A stretch of DNA of 48,199 bases, taken from contig NZ_KQ948884.1 in assembly GCF_001514215.1 (NCBI RefSeq), forward strand, positions 1,608 through 49,806. Direction: 5' to 3'. The number at the start of each line of letters is the position of its first letter. Positions within the stretch are counted from its first letter, which is position 1. The position numbers and the translations under genes were made by a program. The notes beneath the pieces were generated by a model, which made no database searches, was not told the DNA's origin, and saw nothing but the letters and a program-made list of their open reading frames with translations. Origin of the DNA: Streptomyces bungoensis. Lineage in GTDB: Bacteria > Actinomycetota > Actinomycetes > Streptomycetales > Streptomycetaceae. Positions 33,149 through 41,795 of the stretch are shown one piece after another.

Positions 33149-35184
33149 CGCAGGAACGCGGCGGCCACACCCGCGTCCACGGGGATGTGCAGGCCGGTGG
33201 TGTGGGAGAGGTCCCCGCCGGTCAGCGCGAAGACGGCGCCCGCGACGTGCTCGGGCAGCACCTCGCGCTTCAGGAGGGTCCGCTGGGCGTAGAACTCGCC
33301 GAGCCTCTCCTCCGCCACCCCGTAGACGGCGGCCCGCTGGGCGCCCCAGCCGCCCGCGAAGATCCCCGAGCCGCGCACCACACCGTCCGGATTGACGCCG
33401 TTGACCCGGATCCCGTGCTCGCCCAGCTCGGCGGCGAGCAGCCGCACCTGGTGGGCCTGGTCGGCCTTGGTGGCGGAGTACGCGATGTTGTTCGGGCCGG
33501 CGAAGACGGCGTTCTTGGAGGCGATGTAGACGATGTCCCCGCCCAGCCCCTGGGCGGTCATCACCCGGGCCGCCTCCCGCGACACCAGGAACGACCCGCG
33601 CGCCATGATGTCGTGCTGGAGGTCCCAGTCCTTCGCGGACGTCTCCAGCAGCGGCTTGGAGATGGAGATGCCGGCGTTGTTGACGACCAGGTCGACGCCG
33701 CCGAAGGCGAGCACCGCCGCCCGGAAGGCAGCGGCGATCTGCTCCTCGGAGGTGACGTCCACGGTGACGGCGACGGCCTTGTCCGGTCCGCCCAGCTCCT
33801 CGGCCACCGCCGCGGCGTTGCCGCCGTCGAGGTCCGCGACGACGACACAGGCCCCCTCGGCGACGAGCCGGTGCGCGATGGCCTTGCCGATGCCGCTGCC
33901 GGCGCCGGTGACGAGCGCGACGCGCGTCGCCAGCGGCTTCGGCTCGGGCATCCGCTGGAGCTTCGCCTCCTCCAGCGCCCAGTACTCGATCCGGAACTTC
34001 TCCGACTCCTCGATGGGCGCGTACGTGGACACCGCCTCGGCGCCGCGCATGACGTTGATCGCGTTGACGTAGAACTCGCCGGCCACCCGGGCGGTCTGCT
34101 TGTCCTTGCCGAAGGAGAACATGCCCACGCCGGGCACGAGCACGATCGCCGGGTCGGCGCCGCGCATGGCGGGGGAGCCGGGCAGAGCATGGCACTTGTA
34201 GTACGCCGCGTACTCCTCCCGGTAGACGGCGTGCAGCTCCTTCAGCCGGGCGACCGCCTCCTCCAGGGGCGCGGCCGGCGGCAGGTCCAGCACGAGCGGC
34301 CGCACCTTCGTGCGCAGGAAGTGGTCGGGACACGAGGTGCCGAGCGCCGCGAGCCGGGGGTGCTCGGTACGGGCCAGGAAGTCGAGGACGACGCCGGAGT
34401 CGGTGAAGTGCCCGACCTGCGGCCTGTCCTGGGAGGCGAGCGCCCGGACGTACGGCGCGAGCGCGGCGGCCCGCTCCCTGCGCTCGCCCTCGGGCAGCGC
34501 CTGGTGGCCCTCGAGCACCGGGCCGAAGGGCTCGGCCTTGCCCCTCTCGGCGAGGAAGGCCTCCGCGGTGCGGATGATGTGCAGCGAGTTGCGCTCGCAC
34601 TCCTCGGAGGTGTCGCCCCAGGCGGTGATGCCGTGCCCGCCGAGGACGCAGCCGATCGCCTGCGGGTGGGCGGCCTTGACCGCGGCGATGTCCAGCCCGA
34701 GCTGGAAGCCCGGCCGCCGCCACGGCACCCACACCACGCCGTCCCCGAAGCACTCGGCGGTCAGCTTCTCCCCGTCGGCGGCACACGCGAGCGCGATGCC
34801 CGAGTCCGGGTGCAGGTGGTCCACGTGCGGGGCGTCCACCAGCCCGTGCATGGCGGTGTCGATCGACGGCGCGGCCCCGCCCTTGCCGTGCAGGCAGTAG
34901 TCGAACGCGGCGACCATCTCGTCCTCGCGCTCGACTCCGGGGTACACCTCGACGAGCGCCCGCAGCCGGTCCAGCCGCAGCACGGCCAGCCCGGCCCCGG
35001 TCAGCGTTCCGAGGTCGCCCCCGGACCCCTTGACCCACATGAGCTCGACGTCGCCGCCGGTGACGGGGTCGGTGCCGGTGCCTTTCGCGGACGCGTTGCC
35101 GCCGGCGTAGTTGGTGTTGCGCGGATCGGAGCCGAGCCGGTGGGAGCGGGAGAGCAGGGCTTCGGCTTCGGGATGGGTGGTCAT
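33145..35184 (-). CDS. rhaEW: Fused rhamnulose-1-phosphate aldolase / L-lactaldehyde dehydrogenase
   Basis: This 679-residue protein joins a class-II aldolase domain to an SDR domain. Residues 1-410 have zinc-ligand histidines in HVDHLHPDSGIALACA and in CVLGGHGITAW. Residues 425-679 have the cofactor loop VALVTGAGSGIGKAIAHRLV, VNNAGIS, and an intact catalytic motif in IVYIASKNAVFAGPNNIAYS then ATK. The first half cleaves rhamnulose 1-phosphate to dihydroxyacetone phosphate and L-lactaldehyde. The second half is assigned to oxidation of lactaldehyde to lactate, as known for this fused family (also called YuxG-type). The ATG at 35184 has AAGGAA upstream. The gap to rhaI is 136 bp and holds no gene. 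Confidence 0.93.
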   Translation of the reverse strand: MTTHPEAEALLSRSHRLGSDPRNTNYAGGNASAKGTGTDPVTGGDVELMWVKGSGGDLGTLTGAGLAVLRLDRLRALVEVYPGVEREDEMVAAFDYCLHGKGGAAPSIDTAMHGLVDAPHVDHLHPDSGIALACAADGEKLTAECFGDGVVWVPWRRPGFQLGLDIAAVKAAHPQAIGCVLGGHGITAWGDTSEECERNSLHIIRTAEAFLAERGKAEPFGPVLEGHQALPEGERRERAAALAPYVRALASQDRPQVGHFTDSGVVLDFLARTEHPRLAALGTSCPDHFLRTKVRPLVLDLPPAAPLEEAVARLKELHAVYREEYAAYYKCHALPGSPAMRGADPAIVLVPGVGMFSFGKDKQTARVAGEFYVNAINVMRGAEAVSTYAPIEESEKFRIEYWALEEAKLQRMPEPKPLATRVALVTGAGSGIGKAIAHRLVAEGACVVVADLDGGNAAAVAEELGGPDKAVAVTVDVTSEEQIAAAFRAAVLAFGGVDLVVNNAGISISKPLLETSAKDWDLQHDIMARGSFLVSREAARVMTAQGLGGDIVYIASKNAVFAGPNNIAYSATKADQAHQVRLLAAELGEHGIRVNGVNPDGVVRGSGIFAGGWGAQRAAVYGVAEERLGEFYAQRTLLKREVLPEHVAGAVFALTGGDLSHTTGLHIPVDAGVAAAFLR

Positions 35185-35320
35185 ACCTAGGGGTTCCTTT
35201 TCGAGAGAGGGGGGCGATTCAGAAGGGGCACGAGGCTGTGTCGACATGCGGCTCCGCCGGGCGGGCGCGAGCGACCACAGCGGACGCGCACCCCGCGACG
35301 GCGCTCACCGGGCAGACGCT

Positions 35321-36481
35321 CTACGCCCCCCACCCGGCCTGCTCTCCACCCACCCGCTCAGCGACGATCTTCTCGGCCCACCCCGACCGCGCGTACGCGG
35401 CCGGCGGCTCGGGGTCGAGCCCCATCTCCTCGCGCACCTCGCGCAGCAGCGGACGCACGTCCGTGTTGTACGCGTCCATCAGCACGGCGTTCGCCCCCAG
35501 CACGTCACCGGCGGCCTGAGCCGCGGCCAGCGCCGGCCGGTCGACCAGCAGCGCCTTGGCGGTGGCCTCCTGCACGTTCATCACCGACCGGATGATCGCG
35601 GGGATCTTCGCCTCGATGTTGTGGCACTGGTCGAGCATGAACGCGACCTCGGAGGTGAGGCCACCCCCGCGCACCACCTCGTACATGATCCGGAACAGCT
35701 GGAAGGGGTCGGCGGCCCCCACCATCAGGTCGTCGTCGGCGTAGAACCGCGAGTTGAAGTCGAACCCGCCGAGCTTCCCCTCCCGCAGCAGCGTGGCGAC
35801 GATGAACTCGATGTTGGTGCCGGGCGCGTGGTGGCCGGTGTCGACGACGACCTGCGCCTGCGGGCCGAGCTTCAGGCAGTGGGCGTAGGCCGTGCCCCAG
35901 TCGGGGACGTCCGTCGTGTAGAAGGCCGGCTCGAAGAACTTGTACTCCAGCAGCATCCGCTGTCCTTCGCCGAGCCGCGCGTACACCTCGGCCAGCCCCT
36001 CGGCCAGCCGGTCCTGCCGGGCCCGGATGTCGTCCTGGCCGGGGTAGTTCGTGCCGTCCGCGAACCACAGCTTCAGGTCCCGCGACCCGGTCGCGTCCAT
36101 GATGCCGACGCACTCCAGCAGGTGGTCGACGGCCTTGCGCCGGACCGCCGCGTCCGGGTGGCAGATGCTGCCCAGCCTGTAGTCGTCGTCCTGGAAGGTG
36201 TTGGAGTTGATCGCGCCCAGCCGGACACCGCGCTCCTCGGCGTGCCTGGCCAGGGCCGCGTAGTCCTGGACCCGGTCCCAGGGGATGTGCAGCGCGACGG
36301 TCGGGGCCACGCCGGTGAACTCGTGCACCTTCGCGGCGTCGTCCAGTTTCTCGTAGGGGTCGCGTGGCACTCCCGGCTGGGCGAACACCTTGAAGCGGGT
36401 GCCCGAGTTCCCGTACGCCCACGACGGCGTCTCGATGGCCTGGCTCTTGAGGGCGTCCTTCACCGCGGTGAGGTCGGTCAC
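35321..36481 (-). CDS. rhaI: L-rhamnose isomerase (RhaI type)
   Basis: This 386-residue TIM-barrel enzyme converts L-rhamnose to L-rhamnulose. It belongs to the sugar-isomerase group found in actinobacteria and rhizobia rather than the E. coli RhaA group. It shows LKLWFADGTNYPGQDDIRAR, MLLEYKFFEPAFYTTDVPDW, and VVVDTGHHAPGTNIEFIVAT. GGFDFNSRFYADDDLMVGAA carries the metal-binding Asp and Glu positions. The GTG at 36481 has CAGGAG upstream. It is the first gene of the leftward rhamnose operon, and its promoter and operator lie just upstream. Confidence 0.94.
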   Translation of the reverse strand: MTDLTAVKDALKSQAIETPSWAYGNSGTRFKVFAQPGVPRDPYEKLDDAAKVHEFTGVAPTVALHIPWDRVQDYAALARHAEERGVRLGAINSNTFQDDDYRLGSICHPDAAVRRKAVDHLLECVGIMDATGSRDLKLWFADGTNYPGQDDIRARQDRLAEGLAEVYARLGEGQRMLLEYKFFEPAFYTTDVPDWGTAYAHCLKLGPQAQVVVDTGHHAPGTNIEFIVATLLREGKLGGFDFNSRFYADDDLMVGAADPFQLFRIMYEVVRGGGLTSEVAFMLDQCHNIEAKIPAIIRSVMNVQEATAKALLVDRPALAAAQAAGDVLGANAVLMDAYNTDVRPLLREVREEMGLDPEPPAAYARSGWAEKIVAERVGGEQAGWGA

Positions 36482-36519
36482 TGGGGCTCCTGGGGGGTCC
36501 GGTGGAAAGTCGCAGCGTG

Positions 36520-36531
36520 TGAAACGATTCA
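36520..36531. promoter_or_regulatory. LacI-type operator at the rhaI start site
   Basis: TGAAACGATTCA is a near-perfect inverted repeat with a central CG-like step, typical of LacI-family operators. It covers roughly +1 to +12 of the leftward transcript. A LacI-family gene lies at 42624 in the same locus. Confidence 0.8.
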
Positions 36532-36538
36532 GAACGGC

Positions 36539-36567
36539 AAGCTATGAGCCGCTCGTCGGGGTGTCAA
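36539..36567 (-). promoter_or_regulatory. Leftward rhaI promoter
   Basis: On the minus strand a consensus -35 TTGACA (36562-36567) is followed by 17 bases and a -10 TAGCTT (36539-36544). This is a strong primary-sigma promoter. The predicted start lies next to the LacI-type operator. Confidence 0.75.
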
Positions 36568-36617
36568 GCGTTCCGGCCCACGCGGTTTTCCGTGACTCGT
36601 CCGTGACCTCAATCTCT

Positions 36618-36632
36618 CGAAACTTTTTCGAC
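36618..36632. promoter_or_regulatory. Third palindrome in the rha promoter region
   Basis: TCGAAA-CTT-TTTCGA has 6-bp arms around three bases. It lies just upstream of the rightward -35 element, where an activator or a second repressor could bind. Its arms differ from the two LacI-type sites, so it may belong to another regulator. Confidence 0.45.
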
Positions 36633-36641
36633 ACGGACCCA

Positions 36642-36671
36642 TTGACGTGACATGCCGGACCTGCCTAACGT
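36642..36671 (+). promoter_or_regulatory. Rightward ABC-operon promoter
   Basis: A -35 TTGACG (36642-36647) is followed after 18 bases by a -10 TAACGT (36666-36671). The expected start is near 36678, and an operator follows. Confidence 0.65.
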
Positions 36672-36685
36672 CCCGGCAATCCAGT

Positions 36686-36697
36686 TGAAACCTTTCA
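36686..36697. promoter_or_regulatory. LacI-type operator at the ABC-operon start site
   Basis: TGAAA-CC-TTTCA shares the half-sites of the operator at 36520. It starts about eight bases after the predicted transcription start, so a bound repressor would block RNA polymerase. Confidence 0.8.
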
Positions 36698-36738
36698 CAA
36701 CGCCGGGGCGGCGCCTCCGGTGTCGTCGAGGAGCCCCC

Positions 36739-38256
36739 ATGACCCACCCGCCTGACCCGGGACCGGCCCCGGTGCTGGCCCTGAGGGACGTCACCAAGTC
36801 CTTCGGGGCCGTCCGCGCCCTGCGGGGCGTCTCCCTGGAGCTGTTCCCCGGCGAGGTGCACGCCCTCGCCGGGGAGAACGGCGCGGGCAAGTCGACCCTG
36901 ATCAAGACCCTCGCCGGGGTGCACCGGCCGGATGCCGGGCAGGTGCTGCTCGACGGCGAGCCCGTCGTCTTCCACGGTCCCGGCGACGCCCGCGACGCCG
37001 GCATCGCCGTGATCTACCAGGAACCGACGCTCTTCCCGGACCTGTCCATCGCCGAGAACATCTTCATGGGCCGCCGTCCCCGGCGGGCCCTCGGCCGCAT
37101 CGACCACAAGGCCACGCACGCGGCCACCGCCGCCCTCATGAAGCGGCTCGGCGTCGACCTCGATCCCGACCGGCCGGCGCGCGGTCTGTCCATCGCCGAC
37201 CAGCAGATCGTGGAGATCGCCAAGGCGCTCTCCTTCGACGCCCGGGTCCTGATCATGGACGAACCGACCGCCGCCCTCACCGGCAGCGAGGTCGCCCGGC
37301 TGTTCGGGGTCGTGCGCACCCTTCGCGAGCAGGGCGCGGCGGTGCTGTTCATCTCGCACCGGCTGGAGGAGATCTTCGAGATCTGCCAGCGGGTGACCAC
37401 GCTGCGGGACGGCGCCCGGATCGCCGGCGAGCCGCTCGCCGGCATGACCGAGGACGACCTGGTCCGCCGGATGGTCGGCCGCGACCTGGACGAGCTCTAC
37501 CCCAAGCAGGACGTCACCCCCGGCGAGGTCGCCCTCAGCGTGCGCCGGCTGACCCGCGAGGGCGTCTTCACCGACGTCTCCTTCGAGGTCCGGTGCGGTG
37601 AGATCGTGGGCCTGGCCGGACTCGTCGGCGCCGGCCGCACCGAGGTCGCCCGGGCCGTGTTCGGCATCGACCGCTGGGACGCCGGAGAGGTCGAGGTCGA
37701 CGGGCGCCGGCTCGCCAACGGCGCGCCCTCCATCGCCATGGCCGCCGGCCTCGCCCTGGTCCCCGAGGACCGGCGCGCCCAGGGCCTGGTGATGGACATG
37801 TCCATCGAGCGCAACATCGGCCTGACCGGCCTGCGCACGACCGTGCGGGCCGGCCTGGTGGACCGGGGCGCCGAGCGCAGCCGGTCCCTGGACTGGGCGG
37901 TCAAGCTCCAGGTGAAGTACGCCCGGATCGCCGACGCCGTCTCCACCCTGTCGGGCGGCAACCAGCAGAAGGTCGTCCTCGCCAAGTGGCTCGCCACCGG
38001 CCCGAAGGTGCTCATCGTCGACGAGCCCACGCGCGGCATCGACGTCGGCACCAAGGCCGAGGTGCACCGGCTGCTGTCCCAGCTGGCCGCCGACGGGGTG
38101 GCGGTCCTGATGATCTCCTCCGACCTGCCCGAGATCCTCGGCATGGCCGACCGCGTGCTGGTGATGCACGAGGGCCGGCTCACCGCCGAGATCCCCCGCT
38201 CCGACGCCACCGAGGAAACCGTGATGGCCGCAGCCACCGGGAGGGCCGCCGCATGA
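36739..38256 (+). CDS. rhaT: Rhamnose ABC importer, ATP-binding protein
   Basis: This 505-residue CUT2-type sugar ATPase has two nucleotide-binding domains. The first has Walker A LAGENGAGKSTLIKTLAG (residues 50-67) and Walker B VLIMDEPTAAL. In the second, Walker A is degenerate (LAGLVGAGRTEVARAVFG), while STLSGGNQQKVVLAKWLATG and VLIVDEPTRGID are intact. This asymmetry is typical of RbsA/XylG-like proteins. The ATG at 36739 follows GAGGAG. It heads the rightward operon and its stop overlaps the next start. Confidence 0.93.
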   Translation: MTHPPDPGPAPVLALRDVTKSFGAVRALRGVSLELFPGEVHALAGENGAGKSTLIKTLAGVHRPDAGQVLLDGEPVVFHGPGDARDAGIAVIYQEPTLFPDLSIAENIFMGRRPRRALGRIDHKATHAATAALMKRLGVDLDPDRPARGLSIADQQIVEIAKALSFDARVLIMDEPTAALTGSEVARLFGVVRTLREQGAAVLFISHRLEEIFEICQRVTTLRDGARIAGEPLAGMTEDDLVRRMVGRDLDELYPKQDVTPGEVALSVRRLTREGVFTDVSFEVRCGEIVGLAGLVGAGRTEVARAVFGIDRWDAGEVEVDGRRLANGAPSIAMAAGLALVPEDRRAQGLVMDMSIERNIGLTGLRTTVRAGLVDRGAERSRSLDWAVKLQVKYARIADAVSTLSGGNQQKVVLAKWLATGPKVLIVDEPTRGIDVGTKAEVHRLLSQLAADGVAVLMISSDLPEILGMADRVLVMHEGRLTAEIPRSDATEETVMAAATGRAAA

Positions 38257-39323
38257 CGGTGACCACCCCGAACCCGACCCCCCTCGCCGAGGCACCCCCG
38301 TCCAGCGGCACCCGGCTGGTGGACCGCGTCTTCAGGATGCGCGAACTCGCCATCCTGGCCGTCTTCCTCGTCATGATCGCCGTCACCCAGGCCGGCAACA
38401 GCGAGTTCCTGTCGGAGCAGGGCGTCAAGGACCTGCTGCTCAACGCCACGATCCTGGTGCTGGTCGCCACCGGCCAGTCCCTGGTCGTCATCACCAGGAA
38501 CGTCGACCTGTCGGTGGGCTCCACCCTCGGCATCACCGCCTTCGCCGCCGGCGACTACCTGCACGGCGGCGGCAACCCCGTGGTGGCGGTCGTGCTGGCC
38601 GTCCTGCTCGGCGTCGGCTTCGGCCTGCTCAACGGCCTGCTCGTCAGCCTCGGCCAGGTGCCCGCCCTCGTCGTCACGCTCGGCACCCTCTACATCATCC
38701 GGGGCGTGGACTCCATCTGGGTCGGCTCCCGGCAGATCACCGCGGCCGACCTCCCCGGCGGTTTCGTGGACTTCGGCTCCGGCGGGATCTCGGCGGTCCC
38801 CTGGCTCGCCCTCATCGCCCTCGCCGTGCTCGCCGCCACCGCCTACTACCTCAAGCACTACGGCAGCGGACGCGAGCTGTACGCCCTCGGCTCCAACCCC
38901 GAGGCGGCCCGCCTGGCCGGCATCCCCGTCCGCAAGCGGATCCTGGCCGCCTACACCGTCTGCGGCGCGCTCGCCGGACTCGCCGGCGCCATGTACCTGG
39001 CCCGGTTCGGCAACGTCGACTCCGGCACCGGCAACGGCTACGAACTCACCGTCGTCAGCGCGGTCGTGGTCGGCGGCGTCGCCTTCACCGGCGGCTCCGG
39101 CAGCGTCTACGGCGCCGCCCTCGGCGGCCTGCTGCTCACCTCCGTCAACAGCGTGCTGCCCGCGCTCGGCGTCAGCTCCGTGTGGGTGCTCGCCATCAAC
39201 GGCGTCCTGCTGCTGCTCGCCATCGCGGTCGACCGGATCGTCGCCCTGCGCGTGGCCGCCGCCCTGAAGAAGAGGTCCGCCCGGCGGCGGACCGCTCCGA
39301 CGAAGGAGAACGCCGGTGCCTGA
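38253..39323 (+). CDS. rhaP: Rhamnose ABC importer, permease 1
   Basis: This 356-residue permease has about ten hydrophobic helices and the CUT2 signature GQSLVVITRNVDLSVGSTLG. The coupling region is GSNPEAARLAGIPVRKRILA. It starts with ATG 38253, overlapping the ATPase stop (ATGA). The basic tail ends in RSARRR. It pairs with the next gene to form the membrane channel. Confidence 0.9.
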   Translation: MTVTTPNPTPLAEAPPSSGTRLVDRVFRMRELAILAVFLVMIAVTQAGNSEFLSEQGVKDLLLNATILVLVATGQSLVVITRNVDLSVGSTLGITAFAAGDYLHGGGNPVVAVVLAVLLGVGFGLLNGLLVSLGQVPALVVTLGTLYIIRGVDSIWVGSRQITAADLPGGFVDFGSGGISAVPWLALIALAVLAATAYYLKHYGSGRELYALGSNPEAARLAGIPVRKRILAAYTVCGALAGLAGAMYLARFGNVDSGTGNGYELTVVSAVVVGGVAFTGGSGSVYGAALGGLLLTSVNSVLPALGVSSVWVLAINGVLLLLAIAVDRIVALRVAAALKKRSARRRTAPTKENAGA

Positions 39324-40308
39324 GTCCCTGACCCGCGCCGTCCGCTGGGACACGGTCGTCGGAGCGCTGCTGATCGTGCTGTTGCTGCTGTCGTTCGGCT
39401 TCGTGGACGGCTTCGGCAACTCCCTCAACCTGTCGTTCCTCATCGGCAACACCCTGCCGATCGCGCTGATCGCCCTGCCGATGACCCTGCTGGTGGTCTC
39501 CGGCGAGATCGACCTCTCGGTCGCCTCCACGGCCGGGCTGTCCGGGGCGGTGATGGGCAGGCTGTGGAACGGCGGCATGGCCATCGAGACGATCATCCCG
39601 CTGTGCCTGCTGCTGGGCGTGGTCTGCGGGCTGGTCAACGGCCTGCTGGTGACCCGGCTCGGGCTGCCGTCCCTCGCCGTCACCATCGGCACCCTCGCCG
39701 CCTACCGGGGCATCGCGCAGATCGTCCTCGGCTCCGACGCCGTGACCGACTTCCCCGCCCGGTACCTGGACTTCGCGGCCGGCCGCCTCGGCGGTTCCTT
39801 CCTGCCGCAGGCCTTCCCGCCCTTCCTGGTGCTGCTCGCGGTCGCGGTGGTCGTCCTGCACGCCACCGCGTTCGGCCGGTCGCTGTTCGCGATCGGCGCC
39901 AGCGAGGAGGCGGCGCGTTTCGCCGGCATCCGGGTGAAGCGCAGCAAGTTGGTCCTCTTCGTCGCCACCGGTGTGATGTCCGCGCTCACCGGCGTCTTCT
40001 GGGCCCTGCACTACGCCAGCGCCCGCTACGACAACGCCACCGGACTCGAACTCTCCGTCGTCGCCGCGGTGCTGCTGGGCGGCATCGACTTCGACGGCGG
40101 CAAGGGCACGCTCGGCGGTGCGATCGCCGGCGTGTTCCTGCTGGGGGCGCTGCAGAACGTGATGAGCCTGCTGAACGTCTCCGCCCAGTCGCAGATCGTC
40201 GTCACCGGCGTGCTGCTCGTCGTCTCCGTGCTCGGCCCCCGGGTCGCACGGCAGATCACCGTGGCGAGGGCGGGCCGCCGGGCCGCCGCCTCGACCCCGA
40301 CGCCGTAA
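39316..40308 (+). CDS. rhaQ: Rhamnose ABC importer, permease 2
   Basis: This 330-residue second CUT2 permease has LLVVSGEIDLSVASTAGLSG and GASEEAARFAGIRVKRSKLV. The GTG at 39316 overlaps the end of permease 1 by eight bases. Two different permeases in one rhamnose operon match the RhaP/RhaQ layout described in rhizobia. Confidence 0.9.
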   Translation: MPESLTRAVRWDTVVGALLIVLLLLSFGFVDGFGNSLNLSFLIGNTLPIALIALPMTLLVVSGEIDLSVASTAGLSGAVMGRLWNGGMAIETIIPLCLLLGVVCGLVNGLLVTRLGLPSLAVTIGTLAAYRGIAQIVLGSDAVTDFPARYLDFAAGRLGGSFLPQAFPPFLVLLAVAVVVLHATAFGRSLFAIGASEEAARFAGIRVKRSKLVLFVATGVMSALTGVFWALHYASARYDNATGLELSVVAAVLLGGIDFDGGKGTLGGAIAGVFLLGALQNVMSLLNVSAQSQIVVTGVLLVVSVLGPRVARQITVARAGRRAAASTPTP

Positions 40309-40357
40309 CCCCCGCACCGCCCGCCCCTCCCACCCGTCCTCGTAAAGGAACTCCGCC

Positions 40358-41437
40358 ATGCGCACCTCCACGCTCCGCCGCACCTGCGCGGCCCTGGCCG
40401 CCGCCACCTCGCTCGCTCTCGCCGCCACCGCCTGCGGGGGCACCACCAAGAGCGACGTCAAGGACGACTCCGCCTCCGCGGCCACCGCCGGCAAGGCGGA
40501 CCCGAACGCCGCCACCAAGAAGGGCCTGACCGTCGGCTTCCTGCCCAAGCAGGTCAACAACCCGTACTTCACCAGCGCCGACAAGGGCGGCGAGAAGGCC
40601 CTGGCCGAGCTGGGCTCGAAGTACAAGGAGGTGGGCCCGTCCAGCGCCACCGACACCTCCGGCCAGGTCTCCTACGTCAACACCCTCACCCAGCAGCAGG
40701 TCAACGCCATCGCCGTGTCCGCGCAGGACCCGGGCGCGCTGTGCACCGCGCTGAAGCAGGCCATGACCAACGGCATCAAGGTCGTCACCTACGACTCCGA
40801 CACCAATCCCGGCTGCCGCAACGCCTTCATCTCACAGGCCTCCGCCGAGGACCTGGGCCGTACCGAGGTGCAGCTGCTGGCGAAGCAGATCGGTTACAAG
40901 GGCGAGATCGCGATTCTGTCGGCCGCGCAGACCGCGACCAACCAGAACACCTGGATCGGCTACATGAAGGACGAGCTGAAGGACCCGAAGTACAAGAACG
41001 TCAAGCTGGTCAAGGTCGCCTACGGCAACGACGACGCCCAGCAGTCCTTCCAGCAGACCCAGGGCCTGCTCCAGGAGCACCCGAACCTGAAGGGGATCAT
41101 CTCCCCGACCACCGTCGGCATCAAGGCCGCCGCCCAGTACCTGTCGGGCTCCAAGTACAAGGGCAGGGTCAAGCTGACCGGCCTCGGCACCCCCAACGAC
41201 ATGCGCAAGTACGTCAAGAACGGCACCGTCGACGCGTTCGAGCTGTGGGACCCGGCCAAGCTCGGCGACCTGGCCGCCCGCGCCGCCGTCGCCCTCGCCT
41301 CCGGGCAGATCAGCGGCAAGGAGGGGGAGACCTTCAAGGCCGGCTCCACCACCTACACCATCGGCAAGGACGGCGTGATCAGCCTCGGCAAGCCGACCGT
41401 GTTCGACGCCGAGAACATCGACCAGTTCGACTTCTGA
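40358..41437 (+). CDS. rhaS: Rhamnose-binding lipoprotein
   Basis: This 359-residue protein starts with a lipoprotein signal (LALAATACGG, lipid-anchored Cys near residue 27). A type-I sugar-binding domain follows, with GLTVGFLPKQVNNPYFTSAD, VSAQDPGALCTALKQAMTNG, KVVTYDSDTNPGCRNAFISQ, and GIISPTTVGIKAAAQYL. It should capture rhamnose outside the membrane and pass it to the two permeases. The ATG at 40358 has AAAGGA upstream. Confidence 0.92.
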   Translation: MRTSTLRRTCAALAAATSLALAATACGGTTKSDVKDDSASAATAGKADPNAATKKGLTVGFLPKQVNNPYFTSADKGGEKALAELGSKYKEVGPSSATDTSGQVSYVNTLTQQQVNAIAVSAQDPGALCTALKQAMTNGIKVVTYDSDTNPGCRNAFISQASAEDLGRTEVQLLAKQIGYKGEIAILSAAQTATNQNTWIGYMKDELKDPKYKNVKLVKVAYGNDDAQQSFQQTQGLLQEHPNLKGIISPTTVGIKAAAQYLSGSKYKGRVKLTGLGTPNDMRKYVKNGTVDAFELWDPAKLGDLAARAAVALASGQISGKEGETFKAGSTTYTIGKDGVISLGKPTVFDAENIDQFDF

Positions 41438-41453
41438 TCGCGGAGCGGTACTG

Positions 41454-41795
41454 ATGCAGCGCGTCTGTTTCCTGCTCAAGGTCCGCCAGGACCGGATCGC
41501 CGAGTACCGCGAACGCCACGCCGCCGTGTGGCCGGAGATGCGCGAGGCGCTCTCGGCCACCGGCTGGCACAACTACTCGCTGTTCCTGCGCGAGGACGGC
41601 CTGCTCGTCGGCTACCTGGAGACCGAGGACTTCGAAGCCGCCAAGGCCGGCATGGAGGCGACCGAGGTCAACGCCCGCTGGCAGGCCGAGATGGCCCCCT
41701 TCTTCGAGTCGCTCGACGGCACCCGCCCCGACGAGGCGATGAAGCCCCTGACCGAGGTGTTCCACCTCGCCCGACCCGGAGGCACGCGAGGATGA
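41454..41795 (+). CDS. rhaM: L-rhamnose mutarotase
   Basis: This 113-residue dimeric alpha/beta-barrel protein interconverts the alpha and beta anomers of rhamnose so that the isomerase is supplied. It has MQRVCFLLKVRQDRIAEYRE, then RHAAVWPEM with the catalytic His (residue 21), and WHNYSLFLRED. It ends VFHLARPGG. It begins 16 bp after the binding-protein gene, and its stop overlaps the next start (ATGA). Confidence 0.95.
   Translation: MQRVCFLLKVRQDRIAEYRERHAAVWPEMREALSATGWHNYSLFLREDGLLVGYLETEDFEAAKAGMEATEVNARWQAEMAPFFESLDGTRPDEAMKPLTEVFHLARPGGTRG

Noticed and set aside
29496..35190. Long plus-strand frames opposite the lut and rha genes
   Set aside because: They are complements of enzymes with clear catalytic motifs.
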